Part shown: positions 43,246 to 44,141 of the stretch, piece after piece
Position numbering within the stretch: position 1 is the stretch's first letter
Layout: each line of letters begins with the position of its first letter
Assembly (NCBI GenBank): GCA_919901745.1
Contig: CAKKPP010000033.1
Coordinates: 1-44,141 of the forward strand
Reading direction: 5' to 3'
Length of the DNA stretch: 44,141 bases
Source of the DNA: Chloroflexota bacterium
GTDB lineage: Bacteria > Chloroflexota > Limnocylindria > Limnocylindrales > CSP1-4
Program-made: the position numbers and the translations under genes
The notes under the pieces: model-generated
The model's input: the letters and a program-made list of their open reading frames with translations, nothing else
Databases searched by the model: none
Told to the model about the DNA's origin: nothing

Positions 43246-43626
43246 ATGGCGGGCGAGCAGATCCTGGTGGTCGAAGACAATGAGAAGAACATGAAGCTGT
43301 TCAGGGACGTGCTCCAGGCGACGGGCTATCGCACGCTGGAGGCATCGACCGGCGGACAGGCGCTGATGCTCGCGACCGAGCATGGACCGGCGCTCGTGTT
43401 GATGGACATTCGGCTGCCGGACATGGACGGCGTGGAGGCGCTGAGCCGGCTGCGGATGGACGAGCGGACCGCGTTCATACCGGTGCTCGCCGTAACCGCA
43501 CAGGCGATGAAGGGAGATAGCGAGCGGTTCAAGGAGGCGGGTTTCGACGGCTATGTCTCGAAGCCGGTCGACATCGATGAGCTCCTCACGACCGTCGAGC
43601 AGCACTGCGGGGGGCGCGGCGGGTGA
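43246..43626 (+). CDS. Single-domain response regulator (CheY/DivK-like)
   Basis: 126 residues, a bare receiver: ILVVEDNEKNMKLFRDVL, phosphoacceptor Asp54 in VLMDIRLPDMDG, Thr in VLAVTAQAMKGD and Lys in GYVSKPVDIDELL. It follows the kinase stop by two bases and is therefore its likely direct phosphorylation partner. It is a paralogue of the receiver at 39189. Without an output domain it must act through contacts with another protein, for instance a phosphotransfer to the NarL-type regulator in the same cluster (inferred). Confidence 0.93.
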   Translation: MAGEQILVVEDNEKNMKLFRDVLQATGYRTLEASTGGQALMLATEHGPALVLMDIRLPDMDGVEALSRLRMDERTAFIPVLAVTAQAMKGDSERFKEAGFDGYVSKPVDIDELLTTVEQHCGGRGG

Positions 43627-44109
43627 CCGATGAGCCCGCTCAGGCGATGGTCGCGGCGTCCAATCGGAGAGCCCGACGCGCATTCGCGCACGCCCCGCGC
43701 GCGCGGGGAATCGGGTGGGGACTTCCTGCGCATTCACGAAGGCGGTCGAGCAACTCGGTGACCGATGGAACCCGGTCATCGTCCGGGAGCTGACGATCCA
43801 CGGCACGCGTGGCTGCAACGGTCCTCGCCGACGGCATTGCCCGGCATCAGCCGATCCGTCCTCGCCGTCTGACCTACGAGATCAACGATTGGGACGGCCA
43901 GTGTGCCCGCCTGCACGAGCAGGAGCGGGCCGACAACAGACGCGGCTCGCGAGCAGCGTCGCCCGTCAGCGCGCCGACGACTCGCCGATCGGCTCCGTTC
44001 ACGGACGCGCGAGCTGGAGCTTGAGTCGCAGATCCAGGCACGGCTCATGAAGCCACCGGATGCCGAATGACCTATTGACAGTCGAGCGAAAAACGTCGAC
44101 ATTCGATAG
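43627..44109. other. Region with a degraded HxlR gene and no intact gene
   Basis: A 483-base stretch between the receiver gene and the possible gene at 44110. The only recognisable content is the HxlR-type relic at 43715. A frame ending at 44070 reads RELELESQIQARLMKPPDAE then stop and looks like the end of a lost gene. Confidence 0.35.
43715..43907 (+). pseudogene. Broken HxlR-type transcriptional regulator
   Basis: One frame reads SCAFTKAVEQLGDRWNPVIV then RELTIHGTRGCN, which is the N-terminal and helix 2-3 region of HxlR-family regulators (C..A.....GDRW...ILREL). After about 43820 the resemblance moves to other frames: VLADGIARHQ in the second and PGISRSVLAV then stop in the third, matching the family's FNELxxGIPGISxxVLxxRL. 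At least two frameshifts break the gene. Confidence 0.6.
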
Positions 44110-44141
44110 ATGAACAAGCTCGTGAGACAGCTTCTCCGCGT
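44110..44141 (+). CDS. Possible start of a gene cut by the window edge
   Basis: ATG at 44110 opens MNKLVRQLLR and runs off the edge. A perfect TTGACA lies at 44075-44080, with only weak -10 candidates after it. There is no clear ribosome site. Too short to name a function. Confidence 0.3.
   Translation, partial: MNKLVRQLLR

Noticed and set aside
1-44141. CRISPR arrays, insertion sequences with transposase, rRNA genes
   Set aside because: None seen: no regularly spaced short repeats, no transposase or integrase frame and no rRNA-like stretch on either strand.

Overview
The window is very GC-rich and gene-dense, with many GTG starts, ATGA/GTGA-type overlaps between genes and strong AGGAGG ribosome sites. 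The mix of an HspR-headed heat-shock operon (HspR-lon-DnaJ-ClpB), an F420-type luciferase-like oxidoreductase tail, a KimA-type potassium transporter and many small Sec-exported or membrane proteins of unknown family suggests a high-GC environmental bacterium. Chloroflexota is my best guess and Actinomycetota the main alternative. No rRNA or other decisive marker is present, so the assignment is an inference.

Layout. 1-98: C-terminus of an LLM-class oxidoreductase. 137-7780 (minus): a protein-quality-control operon hspR-lon-DnaJ/CbpA-clpB-Nudix, headed by a perfect palindromic HspR (HAIR-type) operator lying on the promoter. 7898-13238 (minus): rsmG, a metallophosphatase, a KimA-like K+/H+ symporter, a universal stress protein and two TrkA-like Rossmann proteins, which together look like a potassium-homeostasis unit. 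13466-13916 (minus): copper sensor csoR with its operator sitting in its own promoter. 14069-15689 (plus): a nuclease-fold-like protein, hpt and a membrane protein, translationally coupled. 15680-22188 (minus): a complete branched-chain amino-acid ABC transporter (livK-H-M-G-F) plus an exported protein. 22567-28670 (plus): GNAT, NYN-domain ribonuclease-like protein, holB, acylphosphatase, three unknown genes (one with an in-frame amber codon at its 5' end) and an acyl-ACP-type thioesterase. 28877-30376 (plus): GGDEF/HD-GYP protein. 30396-33499 (minus): CBS protein, DUF998, DUF1801, monooxygenase and membrane proteins.

33.5-37.8 kb is a loose accessory stretch. Three same-orientation copies of a repeat (33893, 35744, 37501), about 1.8 kb apart, separate an ECF sigma/anti-sigma-like pair from an alpha/beta hydrolase. 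Two of the copies share a downstream hairpin whose outer base pair covaries, and the repeat resembles the 3' half of a tRNA on the minus strand. Two decayed copies of one small helix-turn-helix gene lie beside the repeats. This is the most unusual part of the window.

37.8-43.6 kb is a signalling cluster: a histidine kinase that has lost its ATP-binding motifs, a NarL-type regulator, a CheY-like receiver, a small secreted protein, an ABC-type substrate-binding lipoprotein without a transporter, a dCache-HAMP histidine kinase and a second CheY-like receiver. It reads as a ligand-sensing phosphorelay. The last 500 bases hold a broken HxlR-type regulator and perhaps the start of another gene.
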